From NCBI RefSeq assembly GCF_000828475.1, contig NZ_AP014648.1, positions 1,860,001-1,924,000 on the forward strand: a DNA stretch of 64,000 nucleotides. Direction: 5' to 3'. The position numbers and the translations under genes were made by a program. Positions 44,964 through 55,466 of the stretch are shown in pieces. This stretch comes from Methyloceanibacter caenitepidi (GTDB taxonomy: Bacteria; Pseudomonadota; Alphaproteobacteria; Rhizobiales; Methyloligellaceae). Numbering within the stretch: position 1 is the stretch's first letter; the number at the start of each line of letters is the position of its first letter. The notes beneath the pieces are model-generated. The model was not told where the DNA came from, made no database searches, and saw only the letters and a program-made list of their open reading frames with translations.

Positions 44964-45281
44964 CGGCAAAATAAAGGCCCTGCGGTGATCTGTTGGGGCC
45001 TTTTCAAGCAACAGTGAGGCGCTCATTTGGAGCGCCGGATGCCGCTCGCTTGGCAGTGTGACATCGAATATCTTCGACTGTAACTGAAATACAACAGCGC
45101 GACAGCCTCACGCCTCGTTTGCGCCATAAAACTTTGTGAAATCGAAACCAGTACAGAGGACAATGGGTCCGTTGGGCACTCGCGAAATAATGCGAGGCAG
45201 ACAGACCAGGGAGAGACTGGCCGACACGCTGGGCTAAGACGGAATACCGTCAGCGCTGCCGTCGTTGGCTGGCAGCGAGCA
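44964..45281. other. intergenic region between valS and ilvD
   Basis: It holds the valS terminator at the left and a hairpin (CGCTGCC/GGCAGCG, 45254-45277) directly before the ilvD ATG. No leader peptide rich in branched-chain codons, T-box or other riboswitch is apparent. The minus-strand frame here looks accidental. Confidence 0.5.
44973..45004 (+). terminator. intrinsic terminator of valS
   Basis: AAAGGCCC and GGGCCTTT pair around a 15-base loop, ending in TTTT, ten bases after the valS stop. Confidence 0.75.
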
Positions 45282-47006
45282 ATGGACGCCAAGACGTTCG
45301 ATAAATCACGTTTGCCGAGCCGGCACGTGACCGAAGGGCCTTCGCGGGCTCCGCATCGCTCATACTATTATGCGATGGGGCTGACGCGCGGCCAGATTCA
45401 TCAGCCATTCGTCGGTGTCGCCACGTGCTGGAACGAGGCCGCTCCGTGCAACATCGCCCTGATGCGTCAGGCTCAGGCGGTCAAGCAGGGCGTTGCGGCC
45501 AAGGAAGGCACGCCGCGCGAGTTCTGCACCATCACGGTGACTGACGGTATCGCCATGGGCCACCAGGGCATGAAGTCCTCGCTGCCTTCGCGTGAAGTGA
45601 TCGCCGACAGTGTCGAGCTGACCATGCGCGGGCATTGCTACGACGCGCTTGTCGGCCTTGCCGGCTGTGACAAGTCGCTGCCGGGCATGATGATGGCGAT
45701 GTGCCGGCTGAACGTTCCTTCGATTTTCATCTATGGCGGATCGATCCTGCCGGGCACCTTCAAGGGACGCCCCGTTACGGTCCAGGATCTGTTCGAAGCC
45801 GTCGGCGAGGTCTCGATCGGCAACATGTCGCTCGAGGATCTGGACGAGCTGGAACAGGTCGCATGCCCGTCGGCGGGCGCCTGCGGCGCACAGTTCACCG
45901 CGAACACCATGGCGACCGTTTCCGAAGCGATCGGGCTGGCGTTGCCGTACTCGGCCGGCGCGCCGGCGCCTTACGAAATTCGCGACCGGTTCTGCATGGC
46001 AGCGGGCGAGAAGATCATGGATCTCATCGCGCTCAACATCCGGCCGCGGGATATCGTCACGCGGCAGTCCTTGGAGAATGCCGCGGCCGTTGTCGCCGCC
46101 TCGGGCGGTTCGACCAACGCGGCGCTGCATCTTCCGGCCATCGCCCATGAATGCGGGATCGAGTTCGATCTCTTCGATGTCGCCGAGATTTTCAAGAAGA
46201 CGCCTTACATCGCCGATCTGAAGCCCGGCGGCAAATATGTGGCCAAGGATCTGTTCGAAGCGGGCGGCGTGCCGCTGCTGATGAAGACGCTTCTGGACAA
46301 CGGCTATCTGCATGGCGACTGCATAACCGTCACGGGTCGGACGATCGCGGAAAATCTTTCCAAGGTCGAATGGAACCCAGACCAGGATGTCGTGCGTTCT
46401 GCTGATAACCCGATCACACCGACAGGCGGCGTGGTGGGGCTCAGGGGATCGCTGGCGCCCGATGGGGCCATCGTCAAAGTCGCAGGTTTGAAGAACCTGA
46501 AATTCCGTGGGCCCGCGCGTTGCTTCGATAGCGAGGAAGAGGCATTTTCGGCGGTGAACGCGAAGAAGTACAAGGAAGGCGAGGTCATCATCATCCGCTA
46601 CGAGGGTCCTAAGGGCGGCCCTGGTATGCGCGAGATGTTGTCGACCACCGCCGCTTTGTATGGCCAAGGGATGGGCGACAAGGTCGCGCTGATCACCGAC
46701 GGCCGGTTCTCAGGCGCCACGCGCGGGTTCTGTATCGGTCATGTCGGTCCTGAAGCGGCCGTGTGCGGTCCCATCGGCTTGGTGCGCGACGGCGACATGA
46801 TCACGCTCGATGCCGAGGAAGGCATCATCGACCTCGAAGTCAGCGAGAAAGAGTTGGCCGAGCGCGCCAAGGATTGGACGCCGCCATCCCCGAATTTCGA
46901 GAGCGGCTGCATCTGGAAGTATTCGCAGCTCGTCGGAGCGGCACGCGAAGGCGCGGTGACCCATCCCGGCGCCGCCGCGGAAGGGAAGTGCTATGCCGAT
47001 ATTTAG
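45282..47006 (+). CDS. ilvD: dihydroxy-acid dehydratase
   Basis: The 574-residue protein is IlvD, the iron-sulfur dehydratase of valine, leucine and isoleucine synthesis. Cluster-binding cysteines lie in [23 protein letters not shown] and [17 protein letters not shown]; the C terminus has [25 protein letters not shown] 45282 is preceded by a hairpin that covers the weak ribosome site. Its end overlaps the next gene by 14 bases. Confidence 0.95.
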   Translation: MDAKTFDKSRLPSRHVTEGPSRAPHRSYYYAMGLTRGQIHQPFVGVATCWNEAAPCNIALMRQAQAVKQGVAAKEGTPREFCTITVTDGIAMGHQGMKSSLPSREVIADSVELTMRGHCYDALVGLAGCDKSLPGMMMAMCRLNVPSIFIYGGSILPGTFKGRPVTVQDLFEAVGEVSIGNMSLEDLDELEQVACPSAGACGAQFTANTMATVSEAIGLALPYSAGAPAPYEIRDRFCMAAGEKIMDLIALNIRPRDIVTRQSLENAAAVVAASGGSTNAALHLPAIAHECGIEFDLFDVAEIFKKTPYIADLKPGGKYVAKDLFEAGGVPLLMKTLLDNGYLHGDCITVTGRTIAENLSKVEWNPDQDVVRSADNPITPTGGVVGLRGSLAPDGAIVKVAGLKNLKFRGPARCFDSEEEAFSAVNAKKYKEGEVIIIRYEGPKGGPGMREMLSTTAALYGQGMGDKVALITDGRFSGATRGFCIGHVGPEAAVCGPIGLVRDGDMITLDAEEGIIDLEVSEKELAERAKDWTPPSPNFESGCIWKYSQLVGAAREGAVTHPGAAAEGKCYADI

Positions 47007-47979
47007 CGCATCCCAACTTGGCAGCGCGCTTGCGGCCTTCATCGTCCTGACGCCGGCTGGCGTCGGCAGCACTGATACGCCGCCGCCGTTTACGTCGGCG
47101 ACCGAAGCCTACCGGCAGGGCGTAACGGCGCTCAATACGGGCCGGACAGAGTCGGCGCTTCCCGCGCTCGAATATGCGGCCGGGCATGGCGTGCTCGGCG
47201 CGCAGCTCAAGCTGGCCCGGATCTATGCCGAGGATGGCGCCGTCCCGAAGGATGAGTCCAAGGCATTTCGCTACTATCAGCGCATTGCCGATCAGTATGC
47301 GGACGTTCCGGCCTCTAGCCCAATCGCCCAGTATGTGGGCGAGGCCTTTTGCGCTCTCGGCCAGTACTATGTCGAAGGGATCGCGGAGCTGCCGCTGCGT
47401 GCCGATCCGGCCTACGGCGCCGGATTGCTGCGCCATGCCGGCGCCTATTTCGGTGATGCGGAAGCGCAGTACCAGCTTGGGCGGCTCTATCTGACAGGCA
47501 CGGGCGTCGAAAAAAATCCGGGCATCGCTGCCAATTGGCTGACCATGGCTGCGCGGAAGCAGCACGCAAGCGCGCAGGCTCTTCTCGGCGAGATGCTTTG
47601 GAGCGGCGAGGGCGTCGGACAGCAGCAGGCGCAAGGTCTCGCGCTGCTCATGCTGGCCCAAGAGAACGCCCGCAAGACCCGGGAAGAGGCGAATTGGATC
47701 GCCGAGACCTATGACAGGACGATCGCGATTGCGGATCGGGTTACGGTGCGGCAAGCCGAGGCCATGCTGCCCCGGCTAGGCGGCTCTCAGCGTACGGCCA
47801 CGGCCACCGGTTTGCCGTCCGCACCGTCGGCGGTGCGCGCCGGGACGATTACACGGCAGCCATTGCTTTCGGCGCGTCCCGAGCCGCGGCTTGGTCCCGT
47901 CGATCTTGGGCCGCCTCCGCCCATGGGAATGTCGGTTGGTTTCGGCACCCCGAGCACAAGCATCGGCGGACTGCAGTAG
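46993..47979 (+). CDS. Sel1-repeat periplasmic protein, ExoR-like
   Basis: The 328-residue protein has a likely signal peptide (residues about 1-25) and Sel1-type repeats (about 35-250): [38 protein letters not shown] and [15 protein letters not shown]. The tail is Pro/Gly-rich. Sel1 repeats with a signal resemble rhizobial ExoR, the periplasmic inhibitor of the ChvG/ExoS sensor, though no chvG-chvI is in the window. AAGGGAAG precedes ATG 46993, inside the 3' end of ilvD. The ExoR relation is moderate. Confidence 0.75.
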   Translation: MPIFSASQLGSALAAFIVLTPAGVGSTDTPPPFTSATEAYRQGVTALNTGRTESALPALEYAAGHGVLGAQLKLARIYAEDGAVPKDESKAFRYYQRIADQYADVPASSPIAQYVGEAFCALGQYYVEGIAELPLRADPAYGAGLLRHAGAYFGDAEAQYQLGRLYLTGTGVEKNPGIAANWLTMAARKQHASAQALLGEMLWSGEGVGQQQAQGLALLMLAQENARKTREEANWIAETYDRTIAIADRVTVRQAEAMLPRLGGSQRTATATGLPSAPSAVRAGTITRQPLLSARPEPRLGPVDLGPPPPMGMSVGFGTPSTSIGGLQ

Positions 47980-48019
47980 GCGGCGGTCAGGCGACGGCGT
48001 CGGGCCTCACAGAGGCGCC

Positions 48020-48802
48020 CTAGACCGACAACTCCATGACGACCGGCACATGATCCGAGGGCTTCTCCCAGCCCCGCGGCTCCGCGTCGATATCGCACGA
48101 CACCAACCTGTCGGCCGCTTGCGGTGACAGGAGAAGGTGGTCGATGCGAATGCCGTGGTTCTTCTGCCAAGCGCCCGCTTGATAATCCCAGAAGGTGAAT
48201 TGGTGCGGCTCGTCGTGGCAGGCGCGGAATGCGTCCGTTAGACCGAGATTGAGCAGGCTCTGGAACTGCGCGCGCGTCTCCGGGCGGAATAGGGCGTCGT
48301 TGACCCACGCAGCGGGGTCGTACACGTCCTCTGGCGTGGGGATCACGTTGTAGTCTCCCGCCACGACGAAGGGCTCTTCGTACGTCAGCAGCTCCTTGAC
48401 CCGGCTCCGGAGCCTCTCCATCCACGACAGTTTGTAGGGAAACTTGTCGGAGTCGATCGGATTGCCGTTCGGCAGGTAGATGTTCACGACCCGCACGACC
48501 CCCGACGGAACCGAGAACACGCCTTCGATATAGCGTGCCTGCGCGTCGCCGTCATCGCCGGGCAGCCCGCGGATCACCTCGTCGAAGGGAATCTTCGAGA
48601 GCAGCGCGACGCCGTTGAAGCCCTTTTGGCCATGGACGGCGACGTTGTAGCCGAGCTCCTCGAAGATCTCGGCCGGAAAGTTCTCGTCCACGCTCTTGAT
48701 TTCTTGGAAACAGGCGATGTCGGGCGAGGCCGCGCCGAGCCAAGTCTTCACCGTTTCGAGACGGGCCTTGATGCCGTTGATGTTCCAAGTCGCGATCTTC
48801 AT
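48020..48802 (-). CDS. xthA: exodeoxyribonuclease III
   Basis: The 260-residue protein has all the exonuclease III/AP-endonuclease motifs: KIATWNINGIKARL, CFQEIKSVD (metal-binding Glu), NIYLPNGNP, VVAGDYNVIPTPEDVYDP, RIDHLLLSP and SDHVPVV with the catalytic His. It cuts abasic sites in base-excision repair. ATG 48802. It follows erpA by 67 bases on the same strand and converges on the Sel1 gene. Confidence 0.95.
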   Translation of the reverse strand: MKIATWNINGIKARLETVKTWLGAASPDIACFQEIKSVDENFPAEIFEELGYNVAVHGQKGFNGVALLSKIPFDEVIRGLPGDDGDAQARYIEGVFSVPSGVVRVVNIYLPNGNPIDSDKFPYKLSWMERLRSRVKELLTYEEPFVVAGDYNVIPTPEDVYDPAAWVNDALFRPETRAQFQSLLNLGLTDAFRACHDEPHQFTFWDYQAGAWQKNHGIRIDHLLLSPQAADRLVSCDIDAEPRGWEKPSDHVPVVMELSV

Positions 48803-48869
48803 GCATCCACATAGCCATGGCCGGGTGCATCGGGCAACCGCGAGCGTGCGAAGCTGGGGATGATTTGCG

Positions 48870-49202
48870 CTAGATCGAGAAGCTGGTGCCGCAGCCGCAA
48901 GAGGCGGTCGCGTTGGGATTGTTGATCTTGAACTGCGCGCCGATCAACTCGTCGATGAAATCGATCTCGGAACCCGCGATGAACGGCACCGACGTGGGAT
49001 CGATGGCGACCGTGGCCCCGTCACGCTGGATGAGCATGTCGTCGGGCGCGGCGCTCTCGATCAGCTCAAAGTGGTATTGGAAACCGGAGCAGCCGCCACC
49101 CTCGACGCTGACGCGGAAAAGCTCCGCGTTTTCGTCCTCGTTCACAAGTTCCACGATGCGCTTGGCGGCGCTTGGACTAATGGTAATAGACGGCTCGGAC
49201 AT
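48870..49202 (-). CDS. erpA: iron-sulfur cluster insertion protein (A-type carrier)
   Basis: The 110-residue protein is an A-type carrier with the three cluster cysteines in EGGGCSGFQY and ASCGCGTSFSI. It delivers Fe-S clusters to target enzymes, which in this window include IlvD. The length and C terminus fit ErpA/IscA; I cannot fully separate the two. It is divergent from dgt. Confidence 0.9.
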   Translation of the reverse strand: MSEPSITISPSAAKRIVELVNEDENAELFRVSVEGGGCSGFQYHFELIESAAPDDMLIQRDGATVAIDPTSVPFIAGSEIDFIDELIGAQFKINNPNATASCGCGTSFSI

Positions 49203-49300
49203 CTTCAGATAGCCACTCCTTCATGGATTAATGATGGGAATGGCCAACCGCATTGTCAATTGACGAACCCGGAAATAGAGCGGCTGAAGAGTGGGACGCC

Positions 49301-50509
49301 ATGGCGTCTGACGCGCCGCGGGAAGCGGCCGCGCCTGCGTTCCAAGGCGGTCTTGCGCCGTACGCTCAAGACGTGCGCAAGAGCCGGGGGCGCCGGCTTC
49401 CCGAAGAACCGAGCGCCACGCGCCGTCCTTACGCGCGCGATCGCGATCGCATCCTCCACTCGACCGCATTTCGCCGCCTGAACCACAAGACGCAGGTATT
49501 CATCTATCACGAGGGCGACCACTACCGCTCCCGTCTCACCCATAGCCTCGAAGTCTCGCAGATTGCGCGCAGCATCGCGCGGGCGCTCCGCGTTGACGAG
49601 GATCTGACCGAGGCGGTCGCGTTGGCCCATGATCTCGGGCATCCGCCGTTTGGGCACGCGGGCGAACGGGCGCTCGACGCGGCCATCGCCGATGCGGGCG
49701 GGTTCGATCACAACGCCCAATCCTTGCGCGTGGTGACGAAGCTCGAACGGATCTATGGCGGCTTCGACGGCCTGAACCTGACATGGGAGACGCTCGAAGG
49801 GCTCGTGAAGCACAACGGTCCATTGGGCGGGGAGGGGAAGCCCGTCCCGGAGCCCATCCTGGACTATTGCGCGATGCACGACCTGGAACTCGGCACCTAC
49901 TCGTCCATAGAGGCGCAGATAGCCGCGCTCGCCGACGACATTGCCTACAACGCCCACGATATCGATGACGGCTACCGGGCGGACTGTTTCACGTTCGCCG
50001 AGCTTGCCGGCATCCCCTTGGCGCGGCGCTATCTGGATGCGCTGGACGAGACCTATCCGGGCCTCGACCCGACACGCCGGCTGTACGAATTGAAGAGGCG
50101 CCTGATCACCGCAATGGTCGACGACCTGCTCGAGGAGACCCGACGGCGAATTGCCGCGCTGCCCGCGGAGACGGCCGACAGTGTGAGGGGGGCGAAACGC
50201 GAGACCGTGGCGTTTTCCGAGGCAATGCGGGCCGAACTCGAACAGCTTCATGCCTTCCTGTTCGATCGCGTCTATCGCCACCCCCGCGTGATGCGGATCA
50301 TGGGCGCGGCGGAGGACATCGTCGTGGAACTGTTCAACCGTTATACGCACGATCCAGGCGCGTTGCCCCCCGAATGGCGCGACGCGGCCCGCGGGGACGA
50401 CCCCCGGGCCACGGCCCGTCACGTGGCCGACTTCATTGCCGGGCAAACAGACCGTTACGCCATCGCCGAGCACCGCCGCTTGTTTGACGCGACACCGGAT
50501 TTGCGATAG
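49301..50509 (+). CDS. dgt: deoxyguanosinetriphosphate triphosphohydrolase-like protein
   Basis: The 402-residue HD-domain protein begins [20 protein letters not shown], then [20 protein letters not shown] and [20 protein letters not shown], with the HD pair in [17 protein letters not shown]. It belongs to the dGTPase-like hydrolases common in alphaproteobacteria, which split dNTPs to nucleoside and triphosphate. ATG 49301 is my choice; a TTG at 49253 would add 16 residues. A palindromic repeat separates it from argS. Confidence 0.92.
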   Translation: MASDAPREAAAPAFQGGLAPYAQDVRKSRGRRLPEEPSATRRPYARDRDRILHSTAFRRLNHKTQVFIYHEGDHYRSRLTHSLEVSQIARSIARALRVDEDLTEAVALAHDLGHPPFGHAGERALDAAIADAGGFDHNAQSLRVVTKLERIYGGFDGLNLTWETLEGLVKHNGPLGGEGKPVPEPILDYCAMHDLELGTYSSIEAQIAALADDIAYNAHDIDDGYRADCFTFAELAGIPLARRYLDALDETYPGLDPTRRLYELKRRLITAMVDDLLEETRRRIAALPAETADSVRGAKRETVAFSEAMRAELEQLHAFLFDRVYRHPRVMRIMGAAEDIVVELFNRYTHDPGALPPEWRDAARGDDPRATARHVADFIAGQTDRYAIAEHRRLFDATPDLR

Positions 50510-50520
50510 TCGCGCGCCCA

Positions 50521-50567
50521 CGCATGATCCGGAAAAGTGGGTGCCGGTTTTCCGATAGGATCATGCG
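50521..50567. repeat. Rhizobiales-type intergenic palindromic repeat
   Basis: CGCATGATCC at the left end is the exact complement of GGATCATGCG at the right, and the interior GGAAAA/TTTTCC also pairs. Elements of this kind (ATGATCCGGAAAAGTGGG...) are abundant in intergenic DNA of Bradyrhizobium and relatives. It lies between dgt and argS and could fold in the dgt transcript. Confidence 0.85.
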
Positions 50568-50591
50568 CTAAAGAGTTTTTCCGGAGCATTC

Positions 50592-52349
50592 ATGGACGTA
50601 TTTTCTGGGTTCCACGGCCACGTTTTGGCGGCCGTTCAGCAGTTGAAACACGACGGCATCGTGCCGAAGGACGCCAATGTTGACGGCATAACCTTGGAGT
50701 CTCCCAAGGATTCCAGCCATGGCGACCTTGCGACCAACGCGGCCATGGTGTTGGCCAAGCCCGCGAAGCTTCCGCCGCGCGCGCTGGCCGAACGGATCGT
50801 TCCCTTACTGGCCTCCGATCCCTTCATCGAGAAGGTGGAGATCGCGGGACCCGGCTTCATCAATATGACGCTGAAACAGAGCTTCTGGCCGAGCGTGTGC
50901 CGCATGGTGCTGGAGCAGGGCGATAGTTTCGGCCGTAGCGCTATCGGCAAGGGCGAGGCGGTCAACGTCGAGTACGTGTCCGCCAATCCGACCGGGCCCA
51001 TGCATGTGGGCCATTGCCGCGGCGCCGTGTTCGGCGACGCGCTCGCCAATCTTCTGGCCTTTGCCGGCTACGACGTGACACGCGAGTACTACGTCAACGA
51101 CGCGGGCGCGCAGGTGGACGTGCTCGCGCGTTCCGCCTTCCTGCGCTACCGCGAGGCGCTCGGCGAGGACATCGGCGAAATACCCGAGGGTCTTTACCCC
51201 GGCGACTATCTGAAGCCCGTGGGCGAGAAACTTGCGAGCAATCACGGCCGCGACCTGCTCGACATGCCGGAAGCCGAATGGCTCCCGCCTGTGCGGAATC
51301 TTGCCCTGACGGCGATGCTTGGCATGATCGAGGACGATCTGGCCCAGCTCGACATCCGTCACGACGTATTCTTCTCCGAGCGCTCGATGACCGACGGCAA
51401 GGACGAAGTGGGCGACACCATCGCCGATCTGACGTCGAAGGGGCTTGTCTACGAGGGGCGCTTGCCGCCGCCTAAGGGCAAGGTCGACGAGGATTGGGAA
51501 GACCGGATCCAGCTTCTGTTCCGCGCGAGCGAGTTCGGCGACGATCAGGACCGGCCTCTGGTCAAGGCGGATGGGACGTATACCTATTTTGCCGCCGACA
51601 TCGCCTATCACTACGATAAGTTCAGACGCGGCTTTAGGTCGATGATCGACGTGTGGGGGGCCGATCACAGCGGTCACATCAAGCGCATGCAGTCGGCGCT
51701 CAAGGCGCTGACCGACGGCCAGGCCGATCTCGACGTCAAGATTTGCCAGCTCGTGCGGTTGTTTCGGGCCGGCGAGCCTGTGAAGATGTCCAAGCGTGCG
51801 GGGACGTTCGTGACATTGCGGGACGTCGTGGACGAAGTCGGCGCCGGCCCGGTTCGGTTCATGATGCTGTACCGGAAAAACGATGCGCCGCTCGATTTCG
51901 ACTTCGCGAAAGTCACCGAGCAGTCGCGGGATAACCCGGTTTTTTACGTCCAATACGCTCACGCCCGGGCAAGCTCAGTCCAACGCAATGTTACCGAGGC
52001 GTTTCCGAACCTTGCGCTGGAGGGAGAACAATTGGCCTTAGCCGACCTCGATCGGTTGACGGATGAAGGCGATCTCGCGCTCATCCGCCGTATCGCCCAG
52101 TTCCCGCGGATCGTGGAAGCTGCTGCGGAGGCTCACGAGCCCCATCGGATCGCGTTCTATCTTTACGATCTTGCTGGAGACTTCCATGGTCTCTGGAACA
52201 GAGGCAAAGACTTGCCACAATTACGTTTTATTCACCAAACTGACCGAGAGTTAACACGTGCCCGTGTTGCGCTTGTGGTAGCCACACAGCGGGTCTTGGC
52301 GTTGGGTTTGGGGATCCTCGGCGTTCACGCTTTGCAAGAATTGCATTAG
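50592..52349 (+). CDS. argS: arginyl-tRNA synthetase
   Basis: The 585-residue class I synthetase has the HIGH-type motif in [17 protein letters not shown], the KMSK motif in [16 protein letters not shown] and the N-terminal Add1 domain and C-terminal anticodon-binding helices expected of ArgS. It charges tRNA-Arg. ATG 50592. A SPOR-domain gene follows after 39 bases on the same strand, and nagZ, scpA and scpB come next, an order seen in other Rhizobiales. Confidence 0.96.
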   Translation: MDVFSGFHGHVLAAVQQLKHDGIVPKDANVDGITLESPKDSSHGDLATNAAMVLAKPAKLPPRALAERIVPLLASDPFIEKVEIAGPGFINMTLKQSFWPSVCRMVLEQGDSFGRSAIGKGEAVNVEYVSANPTGPMHVGHCRGAVFGDALANLLAFAGYDVTREYYVNDAGAQVDVLARSAFLRYREALGEDIGEIPEGLYPGDYLKPVGEKLASNHGRDLLDMPEAEWLPPVRNLALTAMLGMIEDDLAQLDIRHDVFFSERSMTDGKDEVGDTIADLTSKGLVYEGRLPPPKGKVDEDWEDRIQLLFRASEFGDDQDRPLVKADGTYTYFAADIAYHYDKFRRGFRSMIDVWGADHSGHIKRMQSALKALTDGQADLDVKICQLVRLFRAGEPVKMSKRAGTFVTLRDVVDEVGAGPVRFMMLYRKNDAPLDFDFAKVTEQSRDNPVFYVQYAHARASSVQRNVTEAFPNLALEGEQLALADLDRLTDEGDLALIRRIAQFPRIVEAAAEAHEPHRIAFYLYDLAGDFHGLWNRGKDLPQLRFIHQTDRELTRARVALVVATQRVLALGLGILGVHALQELH

Positions 52350-52388
52350 CGTAGCGCGAGAGCGCGGGGTGGTTCGAGGGAAGTAACC

Positions 52389-54365
52389 ATGTCCACGCAA
52401 GATGGTGGGTTTAGCCGCCAATATGGCGGAACTTCCGCATTCGATTCAAACTGGACCGAGGGCGTTAGCGCCCGAGGGCAGAACGCGACAAGCACGCCTG
52501 GGGTTCCATCGTGGGGGACAGGCCAGGCAAACACCGGAAAGAGTGAGGTACCTTCTATGGTTCAAGGAGCCGGCCGGCCAGGTCAGCCAAATCCCGGACA
52601 GCGGTCCATTTTCGGAAATGGTGGCCCTTCGTTTGCGCAGATGCCGTCCTTCACGCCGGTGACACGCGGTGCACCGCAGCCCGCAGCTCCTGCCCAGCCC
52701 GCCGCGCCGCAGCCGGCTCCCGCAGCCTTCAGCCCTCCACCTCAGACGTTTGCCGACCCGGCACAGCGGCAGCCTCGGGCACCGCAGCCCCCCCAGGCCT
52801 TTTCGGGTCCTCCCCCGCATCATTCTCAGCCCCATCCGCAGCCTCAAGCCTATTCGGCGCCCACGGCCCCGCAGACCGGCACGCAGAGCAGGGAGCTTCC
52901 GGACTTCGGCTCCGTTAATCCGGGCTTCCCGGATTCGATTTTCGGCGACGTCAAACTCGGCGCCGGCGTCGAAGACGCGGACCTGGCGGATGGCGGCTTC
53001 CCCGAAGAGGACGCCTCGTTCCCGGACCCGTCCACCGCGGGCCATCACGCTGAACCTACGGGTTACGATGCCGCGCGACATCAATCTGAGGCCTACCAGC
53101 CCGAAGCCTATTCACACCAGCATCCCGGCGCCTACGAGCCGCAGCAGCCCGAAGCCTATGCGCAGCCCATGCCGGGTGCTGACGATGCAGCCATGTATGC
53201 GCAATACGGACATCAGCAGGATGCCGCCTACGGCCAGGAAGCCGCGTACGGTCAAGAAGCGTCTTACGGCCATGACGCGTCGTACGGCCAAGAAGCGTCG
53301 TACGGTCAAGAGACGCCTTACGGCCACGTGCCGCCGGCCGATCCCAGCAGGCAGTTGCAGACGCTCGATCCCAATTACGGGCAGCCGCCCCATATCCCGC
53401 TTGGCGATCCGGGCGCCGGTATGCCGGGTGGGCATCAGGACTTTCTCGACGACAGCGGTGACGCGGACTTCATGGACGCCAGCATTGCCGCGGCGGACAC
53501 GGGCCTCAAATCCAAGATCATGGGCACCCTCAAGGGCCGCAGCACCGTCATGGTCGCCAGCGCGCTCCTGGGCGCTATCGCCCTCGGTGGTGCGCTCGCG
53601 TACGCCTACAAGCAGAGCGGCGGTGCCATCGGTAGCGGTGACGCGCCGATCGTGACGGCCGACGCCTCTCCCGTGAAGGCCGCGCCGGACTCCCCGGGCG
53701 GCAAAGAGTTTCCGCACAAGAACAAGCTGATTTACGACCGCTTGACGAACGGCGCTAGCCCTGAGTCCGAGCGTCTTGTGCCGCGTCAGGAAGACGTGGC
53801 CGTACCGGCGCTGCCGCCGGCAACCGCCACGGCCGGTCTCCCGGATTCGGTCGCCACGGCCGGGCCCGCCGGCGACACGGGCGGCCCGCGTAAGGTTCAG
53901 ACAATGGTTGTCAATCCGGACGGGTCGGTCGAGGCCCCCGCCGCCACCGCGGCAGCCGATCAGGCTACAGCTCAGGCAAACGCCGCCGCCGCGCAGGCCA
54001 ACGGCATGATGGCGCAGCCGAACATGATGCCGGTTCCGTCCATCCAGCAGCCGGCAGCCGCGCCGCAGCAGATGGCCGCCGCGGCGCCTACAGCGGCCAC
54101 GCCGGACGCATCGTCTTCCTATGTGGTTCAGCTCGGCTCCACCAAGAGCCAGACCGATGCCCTGGCGAACTTTGCCGACGCTCAGCAGAAATATCCGAGC
54201 CTTCTCGGCAGCTATCAGCCGCTCGTCCGCAAGACCGATCTCGGACCGAAAGGGACGTGGTATCGGCTTCAGGTCGGACCTCTCGCCGACAAGGACGCCG
54301 CCTACCGGCTTTGCGGCCAGCTGAAGGCCAAGGGCCATGGCGATTGCCTGGTGATGGCGCAGTAG
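52389..54365 (+). CDS. SPOR-domain membrane protein
   Basis: The 658-residue protein has a long, low-complexity cytoplasmic part (about 1-380, rich in Pro, Gln, Ala, Tyr and Gly), one membrane helix (about 384-406; VMVASALLGAIALGGALAY), a periplasmic linker, and a C-terminal SPOR domain (about 577-656; YVVQLGSTKSQTDA, WYRLQVGPLADKDAA). SPOR domains bind denuded peptidoglycan at the division site. Residues 278-313 are six copies of a six-residue unit. It fits a septal protein in the argS-nagZ-scpAB region. Confidence 0.88.
   Translation: MSTQDGGFSRQYGGTSAFDSNWTEGVSARGQNATSTPGVPSWGTGQANTGKSEVPSMVQGAGRPGQPNPGQRSIFGNGGPSFAQMPSFTPVTRGAPQPAAPAQPAAPQPAPAAFSPPPQTFADPAQRQPRAPQPPQAFSGPPPHHSQPHPQPQAYSAPTAPQTGTQSRELPDFGSVNPGFPDSIFGDVKLGAGVEDADLADGGFPEEDASFPDPSTAGHHAEPTGYDAARHQSEAYQPEAYSHQHPGAYEPQQPEAYAQPMPGADDAAMYAQYGHQQDAAYGQEAAYGQEASYGHDASYGQEASYGQETPYGHVPPADPSRQLQTLDPNYGQPPHIPLGDPGAGMPGGHQDFLDDSGDADFMDASIAAADTGLKSKIMGTLKGRSTVMVASALLGAIALGGALAYAYKQSGGAIGSGDAPIVTADASPVKAAPDSPGGKEFPHKNKLIYDRLTNGASPESERLVPRQEDVAVPALPPATATAGLPDSVATAGPAGDTGGPRKVQTMVVNPDGSVEAPAATAAADQATAQANAAAAQANGMMAQPNMMPVPSIQQPAAAPQQMAAAAPTAATPDASSSYVVQLGSTKSQTDALANFADAQQKYPSLLGSYQPLVRKTDLGPKGTWYRLQVGPLADKDAAYRLCGQLKAKGHGDCLVMAQ
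53220..53327 (+). repeat. six tandem 18-base units in the SPOR gene
   Basis: The units encode DAAYGQ, EAAYGQ, EASYGH, DASYGQ, EASYGQ and ETPYGH. They keep the frame and vary at third positions, so the repeat is held at the protein level. Aromatic-glycine repeats of this kind are typical of disordered, possibly phase-separating segments. Confidence 0.8.
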
Positions 54366-54416
54366 GACAGCCACAGACTGCTTGACCGTGACGCGTCCTG
54401 GGGCTAGCCCCGGAGC

Positions 54417-55466
54417 ATGGCATTCAAGGCTTTCATCTCGGGGTGTGCGACCACGGCCCTGACGACCGCCGAGCGCGATCTTTTCGCAGCGGAGCGCCCC
54501 TGCGGTCTCATTCTGTTCAGGCGGAATGTCGAGAACCCTGGCCAGGTCCAGGCGCTTGTCTCCGACTTCAAGCAAGCGGTCGGGACGGAGGACGTCCTCG
54601 TTCTTATTGATCAGGAGGGCGGACGCGTCCAGCGGCTGCGCCCACCTTTTTGGCGGGAGATGCCGCCCGCGCAGGTGTTCGGCGATCTCTATGCGAAAGA
54701 CGAATTTGCGGGGCGACGCGCGGCTTTCGCGGCGGCGCGCTTGATGGCAGCGGAACTCCACGACCTCGGTATCAACGTGGACTGCGCGCCCTGTATCGAC
54801 GTGCGCCATCCGGGCGCTCACGACATCATTGGTGATAGGGCCTTTTCCACAGATCCCCAGACCGTTGCGGTCTTGGGCCGTGCCGTGATGAACGGCATGC
54901 TGGCCGGGGGCGTCTTGCCGGTCATCAAGCATGTGCCGGGCCACGGGCGGGCTTTAGCCGACAGCCATAAGTCGTTGCCCCATATCGATGTTTCGCGCGA
55001 CGCCCTGGAGGCTGTCGACTTCCTGCCCTTCCGGGAACTGCAGGACGCGCCCTTGGCCATGACGGCCCATGTCCTGTTACCCGCCTATGACGAGCGGAAC
55101 CCCGCGACGCTGTCTCCGGCTATAATGAAGGAAGTGATTCGCGATCAATTGGGACTGACCGGTTTGATCATGACCGACGACATCTGCATGAAGGCGCTTT
55201 CGGGGACACCCGGGGAGTTGACCCATGCAGTCATCGAGGCCGGATGCGACGTGGCGCTCCATTGCAGCGGCAAATTCGACGAGATGGTCGATGTCGCAGG
55301 CGCGGCCCCGGAATTGGCCGGAGAGTCGCTCGATCGGTTCGAGAATGCGTTCGCGTGCCTCTACGATCCCGAACCGTTCGATGAAGCCGAGGCGATGGCC
55401 CTGGTGAACGAAGCCGCCGCGATACGCGTTGCGGAAGTAGGTGCCGATCCGACGGAGCAGGTATGA
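54417..55466 (+). CDS. nagZ: beta-N-acetylhexosaminidase
   Basis: The 349-residue glycoside hydrolase family 3 protein has LILFRRNVENPGQV, IDQEGGRVQRLRPP, the catalytic-loop motif KHVPGHGRALADSHKSLP with its Asp-His pair, and the nucleophile Asp in LIMTDDICMKAL. It removes N-acetylglucosamine from muropeptides during peptidoglycan recycling. ATG 54417. Its 3' end overlaps scpA by four bases (ATGA), so the two are translationally coupled. Confidence 0.95.
   Translation: MAFKAFISGCATTALTTAERDLFAAERPCGLILFRRNVENPGQVQALVSDFKQAVGTEDVLVLIDQEGGRVQRLRPPFWREMPPAQVFGDLYAKDEFAGRRAAFAAARLMAAELHDLGINVDCAPCIDVRHPGAHDIIGDRAFSTDPQTVAVLGRAVMNGMLAGGVLPVIKHVPGHGRALADSHKSLPHIDVSRDALEAVDFLPFRELQDAPLAMTAHVLLPAYDERNPATLSPAIMKEVIRDQLGLTGLIMTDDICMKALSGTPGELTHAVIEAGCDVALHCSGKFDEMVDVAGAAPELAGESLDRFENAFACLYDPEPFDEAEAMALVNEAAAIRVAEVGADPTEQV

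Noticed and set aside
45023..45292. 89-codon minus-strand frame between valS and ilvD
   Set aside because: It overlaps the ilvD start, has no motif, and looks accidental.
53112..54944. 610-codon minus-strand open frame opposite the SPOR gene and nagZ
   Set aside because: It is a low-complexity shadow rich in Arg and Gly across two well-supported genes.
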